Shown here in pieces: positions 45,674 through 54,833 of a stretch of 64,000 nucleotides of DNA; position 1 is the stretch's first letter, and the number at the start of each line of letters is the position of its first letter. Under the pieces are notes generated by a model, which saw nothing but the letters and a program-made list of their open reading frames with translations, was not told where the DNA came from and did no database searches. The stretch is taken from assembly GCF_900130055.1 (NCBI RefSeq), contig NZ_FQXU01000007.1:259946-323945 (forward strand), given 5' to 3'. The DNA is from Clostridium intestinale DSM 6191. GTDB lineage: Bacteria; Bacillota; Clostridia; Clostridiales; Clostridiaceae. The translations under genes were made by a program, and so were the position numbers.

Positions 45674-46291
45674 CTATCTAAGTGTTTTTTGTGCTTTCAT
45701 TATAAATAAAGAATATTTAACATTTTTGTCCTCTATTTTTTTCTCATCATAAAAGAATGTAGTAGATTCAGCATCTCTAAAACCACCTTCAATAAAAATA
45801 TTTTTCAATTTTTCTTGATCAAAGCCATTGTGTCCATTAAATCCTGGTTCATTTTTATGAAAACTTCCATCTTCCTTATCTAAATCTACTATGATAACCT
45901 GCCCACCATCATTAAGCAAAGTATAAAACTTATTTGCAAGTCCAGAAATATCTTGAATATGATGCAAAACCATGGAAGTATATATAAGATCAAAATTCTC
46001 TATTATCTCTTCATTAAATATGTCTATAGAATATGATTTCATATTATCTACTCCATATTTCTCAATCTTCTCTTTCACCACATCAATCATACCCTTTGAA
46101 GAATCAATTAGAGTAATGTTCTCAAATTTCTCAACTAAATTAAAACTTATAAGTCCTGTTCCACAACCAAACTCCATAGCTGAGTATTCTTTATTTATAT
46201 GAATCGAATTAGCTATTTCATCTGATATTATCTTAGCTCTATTAATTCTTCTGTCTGTATCCCACTTTTTAGCATAATCATCAAAAAACAT
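45674..46291 (-). CDS. Class I SAM-dependent methyltransferase
   Basis: A 205-residue methyltransferase with motif I AMEFGCGTGLISFNL near residue 40, an acidic NITLIDSSKGMID (ribose binding), YTSMVLHHIQDIS and GQVIIVDLDKEDG. It is UbiE-like. Substrate unknown. ATG at 46291 follows AAGGAGAGAGCTT. It is the first gene of a pair with the serine hydrolase. Confidence 0.85.
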   Translation of the reverse strand: MFFDDYAKKWDTDRRINRAKIISDEIANSIHINKEYSAMEFGCGTGLISFNLVEKFENITLIDSSKGMIDVVKEKIEKYGVDNMKSYSIDIFNEEIIENFDLIYTSMVLHHIQDISGLANKFYTLLNDGGQVIIVDLDKEDGSFHKNEPGFNGHNGFDQEKLKNIFIEGGFRDAESTTFFYDEKKIEDKNVKYSLFIMKAQKTLR

Positions 46292-46382
46292 AAGCTCTCT
46301 CCTTTTCCTCTTAATACCATTATAATGCAATTTCTAACATAATAGTATTCTTTAATATTATGTTATTTCTAAAAAATAAAAC

Positions 46383-46427
46383 AAAGCTATAGCAATAAGA
46401 TATCTCTTCTCTTATTGTTATAGCTTT
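46383..46427 (-). terminator. Terminator of the liv operon
   Basis: An 18-base stem with one G-U pair (AAAGCTATAGCAATAAGA against TCTTATTGTTATAGCTTT), followed on minus by TGTTTTATTTTTTAG. It lies 15 bases past the livF stop. Confidence 0.9.
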
Positions 46428-46441
46428 TAATAAATAAACAA

Positions 46442-47170
46442 CTAAACTATATTCTTTTTAACAGCTTCCCCTAAATATGCTTTCTTAACTTCTTCATTTG
46501 TAAGAAGTTCTTTTCCTGCGCCTTCTAAGATTATCTTTCCAGTCTCCATAATATATCCAATATCAGCTATCTTTAAGGCTGCATTAGCATTTTGTTCTAT
46601 AAGAAGTACAGTAACGCCTTCTTCTTTGTTTATCTTTTTAATTATTCCAAATAGTTCTTTAACTATTATTGGAGCAAGTCCTAAGGAAGGCTCATCCATC
46701 ATTATAAGCTTTGGTTTAGACATAAGAGCTCTTCCTATAGCAAGCATTTGCTGCTCTCCACCAGATAATGTTCCTGCTGCCTGCCAAGTTCTTTCCTTTA
46801 ATCTTGGAAATAGAGAATAAACATTTTCTAAGTCCTTATCTATATGATTTCTATCTTTTCTAGAGTAAGCACCTATCTTTAAGTTCTCAAGTACAGTTAA
46901 ATCTGAGAAAACTCTTCTTCCTTCTGGAACTAGTGCTATACCTTTTTCAACCATCTTTTCTGTTGTTAGTTTAGTTAAGTCTTCACCTTCATAAACTATG
47001 GTTCCACTCTTTGGTTTAACAAGTCCTACTATAGATTTTAAAGTTGTACTTTTTCCTGCACCATTAGCTCCTACTAGAGTTACTATCTTTCCTTTAGGAA
47101 CTTCTAGACTTACTCCTTTTAAAGCTTCTATTCCACCGTAAGCTACTACTAGATCATTTATTTTAATCAT
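46442..47170 (-). CDS. livF: Branched-chain amino acid ABC transporter ATPase LivF
   Basis: A 242-residue ATPase. Walker A is LVGANGAGKSTTLKSIVG, the LivF-type segment reads GIALVPEGRRVFSDLTVLEN, signature GTLSGGEQQMLAIGRALM, Walker B LIMMDEPSLGLAP. ATG at 47170, overlapping livG by eight bases. Works with LivG to power uptake of branched-chain amino acids. Confidence 0.95.
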   Translation of the reverse strand: MIKINDLVVAYGGIEALKGVSLEVPKGKIVTLVGANGAGKSTTLKSIVGLVKPKSGTIVYEGEDLTKLTTEKMVEKGIALVPEGRRVFSDLTVLENLKIGAYSRKDRNHIDKDLENVYSLFPRLKERTWQAAGTLSGGEQQMLAIGRALMSKPKLIMMDEPSLGLAPIIVKELFGIIKKINKEEGVTVLLIEQNANAALKIADIGYIMETGKIILEGAGKELLTNEEVKKAYLGEAVKKNIV

Positions 47171-47933
47171 CTTCAGACACCCCCAAATATGCATTTATAA
47201 CTTTTTCATCATTTTGTATTTGAGCAGGTGTTCCCTCAGCTATTGTGATTCCATATTCAAAAACCTGTATCTTATTTGATAAACTCATAACCATCTGCAT
47301 ATGATGTTCTATCATAAATATAGATAATTTAAACTTGTCTTTAACTTCTCTAACAAAGTCTGTAAGCTCATCAGTTTCTGTTGGATTCATCCCAGCTGCT
47401 GGCTCATCTAATAAAAGAATCTTAGGATTAGTTGCTAAGGCTCTTGCTATTTCAAGTTTTCTCTGCTTTCCATAAGGAAGAGAACTAGCCTTTTCATCTT
47501 TTAAATCATCTAAACCTACTTCCCTTAAAAGTTCAATAGATTTTTCTAGCATTTCTTTTTCTTCATTTCTGTATTTAGGTAATTTAAAAATAGCTCCAAG
47601 AAAGTTTGATTTAATGTGTACATGATTACCTATTAAAACATTATCTAGAACTGATAAGTCTTTAAAAAGTCTTATATTTTGGAAGGTTCTAGCTATTCCC
47701 TTTTGAGTTATTAAATCTTGTCTTAATCCAGTTATATCTTCATTATTTAAAAATACTTTCCCATTTGTAGGAGTGTAAACATTAGTTACCATGTTAAAAG
47801 CTGTTGTTTTACCAGCACCATTAGGTCCTATTAAGGAAACTATTTCTCCCTCTTTTATCTCCAAATTAAAATCTTTAACAGCAGTAAGGCCTCCAAACTG
47901 CATTGTTGCATTTTCTACCTTCAATAACGCCAT
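47163..47933 (-). CDS. livG: Branched-chain amino acid ABC transporter ATPase LivG
   Basis: A 256-residue ATPase. Walker A is LIGPNGAGKTTAFNMVT, the LivG-type IARTFQNIRLFKDLSVLDNV and Walker B ILLLDEPAAGMNPTETDEL. The signature region reads ASSLPYGKQRKLEIARALA, with PYG in place of SGG, as usual for LivG. It joins livM through a TAATG overlap. Confidence 0.95.
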   Translation of the reverse strand: MALLKVENATMQFGGLTAVKDFNLEIKEGEIVSLIGPNGAGKTTAFNMVTNVYTPTNGKVFLNNEDITGLRQDLITQKGIARTFQNIRLFKDLSVLDNVLIGNHVHIKSNFLGAIFKLPKYRNEEKEMLEKSIELLREVGLDDLKDEKASSLPYGKQRKLEIARALATNPKILLLDEPAAGMNPTETDELTDFVREVKDKFKLSIFMIEHHMQMVMSLSNKIQVFEYGITIAEGTPAQIQNDEKVINAYLGVSEDD

Positions 47934-48991
47934 TACTTAACTCCTCCTTCTGTTAGAGATTCATCTGTAGCTTTTTTCTTGAATAAGAATTTCCAGGAAA
48001 ACTCTTTAGTTCCCATAATACCATTTCTAAAGAAAAGTACTATAACCATAAGTATTACTGAAAAGACAACCATTCTAAGTCCAGGTATTCCATTAAAACT
48101 TATAAAACCAAAGTTAAATTGTTTTTCCATATCAAGAAATCTTAAAAGTTCTCCAAGTATTGTTACTATAAAAGCTGAAATTACTGTTCCAGTAATACTT
48201 CCCATTCCTCCAATAACAATTATAAGAAGTATATTAAATGTAAGAACGAATTTAAACATGTTAGGATCTATAGTTCCCATTAAGTTTCCTAAAAGTCCAC
48301 CACCTACGCCAGCAAAAAATGCACCTATAGTAAAGGCTATAGTCTTATGTTTAAATAAATTAATTCCCATACTTTCTGCTGCAATTTCATCTTCTCTTAT
48401 GGCTTTTAATGCCCTTCCATAAGAACTCTTAATAAGAGAAATCAAAATTATTATAGTTACTATAGCAACTCCAAAACTCCAATATAAATTAGTAGCTCTT
48501 GGAATTCCTCTAAGTCCTAAAGCTCCGTTAGTTAAACTTTGAGCATTATTTAAAACTATTCTTATTATTTCTGCAAATCCTAAAGTCGCAATAGCTAAGT
48601 AGTCTCCTTTAAGTCTTAAAGCAGGTGCCCCTATTAAAAAGGCTATAAAGGCTGAAAGTAATCCTGCTATAATCAGTGCAGGAAGAAAAGGTATTGATAT
48701 ACTATTAAACGGAGCTATTAAAGGTTCCATAAAAAAGTTTTGAGTTTTTACCTTTTCAGTCATAGTAAGTAATGCTGTTGTATATGCACCTACTGCTATA
48801 AATCCAGCATGACCTAGTGAAAACATACCAGTAAAACCATTTATTAGATTCATACTTAATCCAAGTACTGAGTAAATTGCACATAAATTTAAAACTCTAA
48901 CTACATAAGAATCTAAGTTCCCATTAGCTACTATAAGCAACAAAAATATAATTATAATCAAAGCTATATTTAAAATCTTATTATTTTTCAT
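47933..48991 (-). CDS. livM: Branched-chain amino acid ABC transporter permease LivM
   Basis: A 352-residue permease with about nine to ten membrane helices. Family features are LSMNLINGFTGMFSLGHAGF near the start, LKGDYLAIATLGFAEIIRI, SSYGRALKAIREDEIAAESM and GGMGSITGTVISAF. The C-terminal tail is charged and cytoplasmic. It forms the membrane pore with LivH. Confidence 0.95.
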   Translation of the reverse strand: MKNNKILNIALIIIIFLLLIVANGNLDSYVVRVLNLCAIYSVLGLSMNLINGFTGMFSLGHAGFIAVGAYTTALLTMTEKVKTQNFFMEPLIAPFNSISIPFLPALIIAGLLSAFIAFLIGAPALRLKGDYLAIATLGFAEIIRIVLNNAQSLTNGALGLRGIPRATNLYWSFGVAIVTIIILISLIKSSYGRALKAIREDEIAAESMGINLFKHKTIAFTIGAFFAGVGGGLLGNLMGTIDPNMFKFVLTFNILLIIVIGGMGSITGTVISAFIVTILGELLRFLDMEKQFNFGFISFNGIPGLRMVVFSVILMVIVLFFRNGIMGTKEFSWKFLFKKKATDESLTEGGVK

Positions 48992-48993
48992 AT

Positions 48994-49887
48994 TTACACC
49001 TTCTCTGCTAGATTTTTGCCCATTATTCCCGTAGGTTTAAATAGCAATATTACAATCAAAAGTATAAATGCAAAAGCATCTCTATAACCAGTTAAGCTTG
49101 GTAAAAAAGCAACTATCATGATTTCCCCTATTCCTAAGATAAATCCTCCAATTACTGCTCCTTTAATGTCACCTATTCCACCAATAACTGCTGCAATAAA
49201 GCATTTAAGTCCTGGAATCATACCCATAAGTGCTACTATTTGAGGATATTTCATAGACCACATCATAGCACCTACTGCTGCAAGCATTGAACCTATAGCA
49301 AAAGTAACGGATATTACTCTATTAACGTTTATTCCCATAAGCTTGGCTGTTTCAACATCCTTAGCTGAAGCTCTCATAGCCATGCCTATATTAGTATGGT
49401 TAACTAAATATAAAAGTCCAACTAATATAACTAATGTTACTACTGGAATTATAAAAGTAAGGTTTTGTATCGAAACTCCACCTATAGTTACAACATTTGT
49501 AAATATCTCTGGTGTAGGAAAAGCCTTTGGTCTTCCTCCAAATAATACAACAGCTAAATTTTCAAGTAAAAAAGAAACTCCTATAGCTGATATTAATACA
49601 GAGATTTTTGGGGCATTTCTAAGAGGCTTGTAGGCCGTAAACTCAATAGTCATACCAAGTACTCCTGTAATAACTATTGCAATTATAAAAGCAAAGTACC
49701 AAGGAAGTCCAAAAGTTGCTACTCCAAAAAATGCAAAATATGCTGCCATCATGAATATATCTCCATGGGCAAAATTGATAAGTCTAAGTATTCCATAAAC
49801 CATAGTGTATCCTATAGCTATAAGCGCATATAAGCTTCCTAAAGATATTCCATTTGTCAAGTGTTGCATAAATATACTGAAAGTCAT
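48994..49887 (-). CDS. livH: Branched-chain amino acid ABC transporter permease LivH
   Basis: A 297-residue permease of about eight helices. Diagnostic parts are YALIAIGYTMVYGILRLINF with AHGDIFMM, MAMRASAKDVETAKLMGINV and AAVIGGIGDIKGAVIGGF. It is separated from livM by two bases and follows the binding-protein gene by 18 bases. Confidence 0.95.
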   Translation of the reverse strand: MTFSIFMQHLTNGISLGSLYALIAIGYTMVYGILRLINFAHGDIFMMAAYFAFFGVATFGLPWYFAFIIAIVITGVLGMTIEFTAYKPLRNAPKISVLISAIGVSFLLENLAVVLFGGRPKAFPTPEIFTNVVTIGGVSIQNLTFIIPVVTLVILVGLLYLVNHTNIGMAMRASAKDVETAKLMGINVNRVISVTFAIGSMLAAVGAMMWSMKYPQIVALMGMIPGLKCFIAAVIGGIGDIKGAVIGGFILGIGEIMIVAFLPSLTGYRDAFAFILLIVILLFKPTGIMGKNLAEKV

Positions 49888-49905
49888 ATTTTCACCCCTA
49901 AATCA

Positions 49906-51066
49906 TTATTCTTCTGGCTTAATAGTATCAAGATAAGTAAATTTACCATCCTTAACTACTTTTAAAACTGCATCTTTTACAGCATTATTATTTTCATCTA
50001 TAGTTATATAACCTGCCGCTCCTGGGAATTTAGCTGTTTTAGCTATCTCATCTCTTATCTTAACTGGATCTGCTGAATTTGCTCTTTCTATAGCGTTAAT
50101 TATTACTAAATAAGCATCATAAGATAGTGCAGTAACTGCAGCTGGTTCTTTATTATATTCTTTTCTATAAGCATCAAGGAAGGTTTTAGATTCTTCAGTT
50201 ATAGGAGTTTCTGTTGCAAAGAAAGTTGAAAATACTGTTCCCTCAACGGCCTTTTGTCCTATTTCTAAAAACTCAGGTGTTTCCCAAGTATCTCCACCTA
50301 ATATTGGAACTGTTATTCCAAGTTGCCTAGCTTGTTTAATAATTAAAGCTCCTTCAGTAAAGTTTCCTGGCGCAAAGATTACATCTGGATTTTGCATTTT
50401 TATATTTGTAAGTTGAGCTGTAAAATCCTGATCTCCTGTATTGTAACTAGATTTAGCAACTATGGCATCCTTATCTCCAGTTAAATCTTTAAATGCATCT
50501 GAGAAAAACTTACTTATTCCTACAGAATAATCACTAGAAACTTCTTGAAGTAAAGCTACCTTTTTAGCTTTTAATGTGTTAGCCGCATATTTTGCCATAA
50601 CAGTTCCTTGGAATGGATCTATAAAACAAACTCTAAAATAATAGTCGTTTCCTGCTGTTACTAGAGGATTTGTAGCAGATGCTGCTACTGCTGGAACTTT
50701 TGCATCCATAACTATATCTCCAGCCGCCATTGAATTACCACTTCCCCAGCTTCCTATAATTGCATTTACCTTCTCTTTTTCAACAAGATTAGCTGCTGCT
50801 GTTGCGGCCTCAACCTTGTCCGATTTATTATCAGTAAAAACTAGTTCAATCTTCTTTCCTAATACCGTAGGATATAGCTTGTTTGCAAGTTTAACCCCCT
50901 CAACTTCAAGCTCTCCACCTGCTGCATTAGCTCCTGTCATTGGTTCAAATACACCAATCTTAATTACATCACTCTCTACATACTCTTTTGATTTTTGCTT
51001 ACAACCAGCTAAAGTTAAACTAGTTGATACAGCTAGTACCAAAAGTAAAGAAATCTTTTTTCTCAT
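49906..51066 (-). CDS. livJ: Branched-chain amino acid-binding lipoprotein
   Basis: A 386-residue extracytoplasmic binding protein. A signal peptide (MRKKISLLLVLAVSTSLTLAGC) ends in the lipobox LAGC, so cysteine 22 is lipidated and anchors it to the outer face of the membrane. The mature part has the leucine-binding-protein fold: DVIKIGVFEPMTGANAAGGE, AIIGSWGSGNSMAAGDIV and PVKIRDEIAKTAKFPGAAGY. First gene of livJHMGF, with AGGGAGG upstream of ATG 51066. The exact amino acid preference cannot be read. Confidence 0.93.
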   Translation of the reverse strand: MRKKISLLLVLAVSTSLTLAGCKQKSKEYVESDVIKIGVFEPMTGANAAGGELEVEGVKLANKLYPTVLGKKIELVFTDNKSDKVEAATAAANLVEKEKVNAIIGSWGSGNSMAAGDIVMDAKVPAVAASATNPLVTAGNDYYFRVCFIDPFQGTVMAKYAANTLKAKKVALLQEVSSDYSVGISKFFSDAFKDLTGDKDAIVAKSSYNTGDQDFTAQLTNIKMQNPDVIFAPGNFTEGALIIKQARQLGITVPILGGDTWETPEFLEIGQKAVEGTVFSTFFATETPITEESKTFLDAYRKEYNKEPAAVTALSYDAYLVIINAIERANSADPVKIRDEIAKTAKFPGAAGYITIDENNNAVKDAVLKVVKDGKFTYLDTIKPEE

Positions 51067-51523
51067 TATTAAATAGCCTCCCTAATTGACACAAACTTAA
51101 CTAAAATTTAAACATTTCTAGCCAAAACTCATTTTTATTAATTTATCAAATATACCAATTTAATCATAATAAAATATCAATAAAACTTTGCAAGTATTAT
51201 TAACTACATCATATTATCATGATATTTTTTTAATTGCAATATGCCTCAATTCCTCAATCTAGAGCTTTTTTATATACATATGTCCTCCAAGCAAATACAT
51301 GTATTTTATACTTCTTTACAAATGGATTTACTTTTAAAACATTAGTTTTTAATTTATCACGCTAAAGTAATAAATCTATTCTTTAAGAGAAAGTTTTAAC
51401 AATTTATGAAAGTGTACTTTTCCTTATAAGTAACCCCTTTCATAGCACCATAATTTCATAAAACCATTCTTTTTTAATAAAAATTGTAATTAAGTTGAAT
51501 AACCGAGCTAAATGATAACTAAA
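51067..51523. other. Long intergenic region upstream of the liv operon
   Basis: About 450 AT-rich bases with no supported gene on either strand. A liv promoter candidate on minus is TTGCAA, 16 bases, TATTAT, around 51167-51194. On plus, a candidate is TTGCAA-18-TATTAT at 51188-51217, which could drive a transcript ending at the hairpin at 51524-51561. I see no T-box motif and no clear CodY box. Confidence 0.4.
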
Positions 51524-51561
51524 ATCAGCAAGTGTACTCCAAGGGAGTACACTTGCCTGAT
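51524..51561 (+). terminator. Orphan plus-strand terminator (possible small RNA 3' end)
   Basis: An 18-base stem with one bulge and a three-base loop: ATCAGCAAGTGTACTCC, then AAG, then GGAGTACACTTGCCTGAT. On plus it is followed by AAATATTTTTTTAATTTTTTT. No plus-strand gene lies upstream within the gap, so it probably ends a small RNA or an antisense transcript. Confidence 0.65.
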
Positions 51562-51610
51562 AAATATTTTTTTAATTTTTTTGCAAAAATATCAAATTTA
51601 TTTTGCAAAA

Positions 51611-51639
51611 AAGGATGACCTCGTTTTCAAGTCATCCTT
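51611..51639 (-). terminator. Terminator of the sigma/anti-sigma operon
   Basis: Stem AAGGATGAC/GTCATCCTT followed on the minus strand by TTTTTTGCAAAAT, 17 bases past the anti-sigma gene stop. Confidence 0.9.
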
Positions 51640-51655
51640 ATATAAATATTAAGCC

Positions 51656-52993
51656 CTATTTTATATTTACAGCTTCTCCAACTTTATATTTGAATCTTAA
51701 ATCTACAACCCTAAGTGAATATTTAGTATTATCATTTATTTCTCTTTCAATAAAATAACCATTTTTTCGTTCTGGATCTTTTTCAATAACACTTTTAGCC
51801 CAATCCTGCTCTCCTTCACCATATATATCCATACTACTAATCTCTGCAAGTGTTCTCTCGCCATTATCATAATAAATTCTCAGCTTATTATTTAAATTTT
51901 CTACCTTGTATATTTCTCCTTGAGAGTCTTTAGAAAACATAAATTTTTGTGGTACTTTTAAATTCTCATTCAACACTAAGTCCTCTGAATTTAGCTGTTT
52001 TACCTCTTCTTTAACATCCTCTTTGTATATAGGTATAATTTTTATACTCTTAGCATTTTTTATCACATCATATGTTAACTCTTTTATAAAGGTATTAGCT
52101 CCATCTTCACCGCTTCCCCAACTCATAAATCTATATATCTTATCATCTACTTCTAAAACAAACTTTCCATTTTCATTCATATCAAAAGTAGTAAAATATA
52201 TATGAGTTCCTAATATAGTACTCTGCATACTTTTCATATAAGTTTCTTCATTACCTATCTTTACAAACTTATCTATTTTTCTATCCAATACTTTATTAAA
52301 GGACTCACTGAAATTAACTTTAAAGTCAAAGTTAGCAGATACGTCATCAACACCTTCAATCTTCATTGAGTTCAGATTTATTTTAAGATCTCCTCTCTTT
52401 TTAAAATAACCACCATATATTTCTGATTCATTTACTAAAATCGCTGTATTATCATCAATATACTCAACATTCTGGCTTCCAGTTCCCCATTTAGCATCCA
52501 TATTAGGAAAATTCACAAACACACTTAGGTTTTCTAGTATAGATTTATCTTTATCCCTATCAAAAGGCTTTTCTGCATTTACTCTAATAGCTACTACTGC
52601 TTTAGATGGAGTTACTACTAATTTTTCTATTGTAAATGTATATCCCTTATCTGTTTTACTTTCCCCTATATACTGAGAGTAATCTTTATATTCTTTATAA
52701 TATCCTAACTTATTATAAATCTCATCAAACAGTTCTATTTTCTCTGCGAAGGCTGGCTTAGACAAAAATACTATTAAACTTGAAGCAACTACAAAAAATA
52801 TGCCGACAGCAGATAACCTTTTAACTCCTAATTTTCTTTTTAATTTTTTGTCTTCAAGGCTTTTTATTCTCTTTTTTATTTCTCTTTTCGATTTTTTAAT
52901 TTCAAGCTCATTTAAATCTACTGGAATATCTTCAAACTCTTCTTCACTTATATTTATTTCTTCACTTATTTTCATTATTTCTAAAAAATCCAA
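51656..52993 (-). CDS. Membrane anti-sigma factor-like protein (DUF4179 type)
   Basis: A 445-residue protein coded directly after an ECF sigma gene. Residues 1-~55 are cytoplasmic and charged, a single helix lies at ~60-82 (VGIFFVVASSLIVFL), and the large remainder is outside, beginning KPAFAEKIELFDEIYNKLGY. This is the DUF4179 layout, typical of clostridial anti-sigma proteins. The start is TTG at 52993, supported by AGAGGAGG eight bases upstream and by lying directly after the sigma stop, so the two are translationally coupled. The signal sensed is unknown. Confidence 0.75.
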   Translation of the reverse strand: MDFLEIMKISEEINISEEEFEDIPVDLNELEIKKSKREIKKRIKSLEDKKLKRKLGVKRLSAVGIFFVVASSLIVFLSKPAFAEKIELFDEIYNKLGYYKEYKDYSQYIGESKTDKGYTFTIEKLVVTPSKAVVAIRVNAEKPFDRDKDKSILENLSVFVNFPNMDAKWGTGSQNVEYIDDNTAILVNESEIYGGYFKKRGDLKINLNSMKIEGVDDVSANFDFKVNFSESFNKVLDRKIDKFVKIGNEETYMKSMQSTILGTHIYFTTFDMNENGKFVLEVDDKIYRFMSWGSGEDGANTFIKELTYDVIKNAKSIKIIPIYKEDVKEEVKQLNSEDLVLNENLKVPQKFMFSKDSQGEIYKVENLNNKLRIYYDNGERTLAEISSMDIYGEGEQDWAKSVIEKDPERKNGYFIEREINDNTKYSLRVVDLRFKYKVGEAVNIK

Positions 52994-53536
52994 CTAAATA
53001 ACCTCCTCTCTAAATAAAACTTCAAGTTTTTTTCTTCCTCTAAGAATCCTATTTGATACAGCAGAAACTGAAATTTCTAATTTCTCTGCAATATCCTTTA
53101 TTGCCTCATCCATAAAAAAGCGTCTAAGAAATATTTCTTTTGATACCTCTTCCATCTTATTTATCTCTTTTACTAATCTATCTATAATTTCTTTATCTTC
53201 AAGTTGTTTATGAAAATCTTGTTCTTCTCCTACCATTAATTCTTCCAATGCAGTTATGACCTTTTTATCTCTTTTCCTTAACTCATCTATAGCAGCTCTT
53301 TTAGTAATTACTACAATCCAATTAATAAACTTACTTTTTTCTCCACTGAAAGCCTCAATATTATTCCAGATTTTAAATATAGAATCGTTCATACACTCTA
53401 AGCTTGCTTCCCTATCTTTAAGTACTGAATAACTCACCTTTAAAAGAAGATTCCCATATCTATCAATCAAGTAATCTAAAGCTTTTTCATTTCTATTTCT
53501 GAGCTGGTCAATTAAGTTCTCATCATTTATCTTCAC
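52994..53536 (-). CDS. ECF-type RNA polymerase sigma factor
   Basis: A 180-residue sigma-70 family factor with regions 2 and 4 only. Region 2 has KALDYLIDRYGNLLLKVSYS, NDSIFKIWNNIEAF and KFINWIVVITKRAAIDELRK. Region 4 has EEVSKEIFLRRFFMDEAIKD and IAEKLEISVSAVSNRILRGRK. Start GTG at 53536 with AGGGGGAGAAGAA. Probably held inactive by the membrane protein coded next and likely autoregulated. Confidence 0.9.
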   Translation of the reverse strand: MKINDENLIDQLRNRNEKALDYLIDRYGNLLLKVSYSVLKDREASLECMNDSIFKIWNNIEAFSGEKSKFINWIVVITKRAAIDELRKRDKKVITALEELMVGEEQDFHKQLEDKEIIDRLVKEINKMEEVSKEIFLRRFFMDEAIKDIAEKLEISVSAVSNRILRGRKKLEVLFREEVI

Positions 53537-53611
53537 TTCTTCTCCCCCTTCCCTTCATATATAAATACGGAATATAATTTAAAATCTCTCTCTAAAATTT
53601 CACATTATAAA

Positions 53612-53632
53612 AAGGAGGACATATTCCTCCTT
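53612..53632 (-). terminator. Terminator of the tandem MarR gene
   Basis: Stem AAGGAGGA/TCCTCCTT with a five-base loop, followed on minus by TTTATAATG. It lies 13 bases past the stop of the tandem MarR gene. Confidence 0.8.
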
Positions 53633-53644
53633 AAATTAAAAACC

Positions 53645-54685
53645 TTACATTAAAAGCTTACTAATTATTAAAGATGTTTTCTCAATATACTCATTTACAA
53701 TATTGTTTTTTAATATCTGATTCATTTTCTCTAATATCTCATTTGCTTTAATCATTCTATTTTCATCAATAATCTCTATAGATTTATAAATGTTTAAATA
53801 AACTTGTGAAACATTAAAATCTTCTTTTATCAACTGTTCTCCCTCTTCAGTTATATATAAAAATAAAGAGTTTTTATATACAGATTTTTCTTTTTTTATT
53901 AATCCTTTTTTATAGATATTTTTAACTATTACATTAGCTGTAGATGGGGAAATGTATGCTATTTTGCTTAGCTCAACAGATGTTATTCCTGGAAAGGCCT
54001 CTATAATCCATATACATCTAAGTTGAGGATAGGTTAAATCTAAAGGTTTAAGCATATCTCTATGAATACTCTCTATATTCAAAACAATTATTCTTAAACA
54101 GTTATAGAAATAGATCAATTTATGAATTAAATCTCTATCTTCTTTATCAAAATCCTCAATATGTATTTTGTAATTTCTCAAATTCATCCTTTCTATGTAT
54201 TTGAGAACCAACTTCTTATTCATATTTATAACAACTTCTTCAAATAGTGAATTTAAGAAATCCAACTCCAAATTACTCATATAGTTCTGTAATTCAAATA
54301 TAGGAAATTCTTCACCTTTCTCTATTTGATTATCCTTTATACACTCATATCCTTTTTCCGTTACATAGAGGTTATAGTTCTTTTTGTTTTGATTTTCTTT
54401 ATTGGTTATGAGCTCTTTTTTTATAAGATTTCTAAGTATTTTAGTTACTGTAGGAGGTGCCCAGCCAGCTATTTCTGCTATTTCTACTAAGGATACTCCA
54501 GGAAAAAGAGCTGTAATCCAAAGCACTCTTAGTTGTGGTAGTGTAATATTATTTTTTTCTACGTATTTGTTATAATTCCACTCTATATTTAAAAATAGAT
54601 ATCTTGATAAGTTATAAAATTTATGCACATGTAGCAAGTGCTTTTTTAATTGACTATCTTTGAGATTTTTCTTATTACTTCTCAT
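53645..54685 (-). CDS. Regulator with two tandem MarR domains in one chain
   Basis: A 346-residue protein made of two MarR-like halves. Half 1 (~1-170) has ITLPQLRVLWITALFPGVSL and APPTVTKILRNLIKKELI. Half 2 (~180-346) has LTYPQLRCIWIIEAFPGITS and SPSTANVIVKNIYKKGLI. Both contain a winged helix and the flanking dimer helices. Ordinary MarR proteins are ~150 residues and act as dimers, so this looks like an internally duplicated pseudo-dimer. It is divergent from a SulP transporter, across a spacer with two perfect palindromes. ATG at 54685. It is unlikely to be a frameshift artefact, since the two halves differ greatly in sequence. Confidence 0.85.
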   Translation of the reverse strand: MRSNKKNLKDSQLKKHLLHVHKFYNLSRYLFLNIEWNYNKYVEKNNITLPQLRVLWITALFPGVSLVEIAEIAGWAPPTVTKILRNLIKKELITNKENQNKKNYNLYVTEKGYECIKDNQIEKGEEFPIFELQNYMSNLELDFLNSLFEEVVINMNKKLVLKYIERMNLRNYKIHIEDFDKEDRDLIHKLIYFYNCLRIIVLNIESIHRDMLKPLDLTYPQLRCIWIIEAFPGITSVELSKIAYISPSTANVIVKNIYKKGLIKKEKSVYKNSLFLYITEEGEQLIKEDFNVSQVYLNIYKSIEIIDENRMIKANEILEKMNQILKNNIVNEYIEKTSLIISKLLM

Positions 54686-54749
54686 TTTTATTTCCTTTTC
54701 CTTTAAAGTTTCTCAATGTAATTTTATCATTAATTTAAACTTTTTTCCC

Positions 54750-54809
54750 TTGTTATTTTAAAAGAAAAATGCTATTATAAATCTGTTTTGAAATTTCAAC
54801 ATTCGAATG
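54750..54809 (+). promoter_or_regulatory. SulP promoter with two adjacent palindromes (likely MarR operator)
   Basis: On plus, TTGTTA (54750-54755), 17 bases, TATTAT (54773-54778). The start region downstream holds two touching perfect palindromes: TTGAAATTTCAA (54788-54799) and CATTCGAATG (54800-54809). They would overlap the transcription start, a place where a MarR-type repressor would block initiation. Confidence 0.6.
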
Positions 54810-54833
54810 CTAATAATAAATGGAGATGATATC

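Noticed and set aside
47979-48422. Plus-strand open frame of 147 codons opposite livM
   Set aside because: It lies wholly antisense to a well-supported permease gene, is proline/isoleucine-rich as expected of a shadow, and has no ribosome site.
51095-51125. CodY box upstream of livJ
   Set aside because: The best candidate, around AAATTTTAGTTAAGTTT, has about five mismatches to the AATTTTCWGAAAATT consensus, which is no better than chance in AT-rich DNA.
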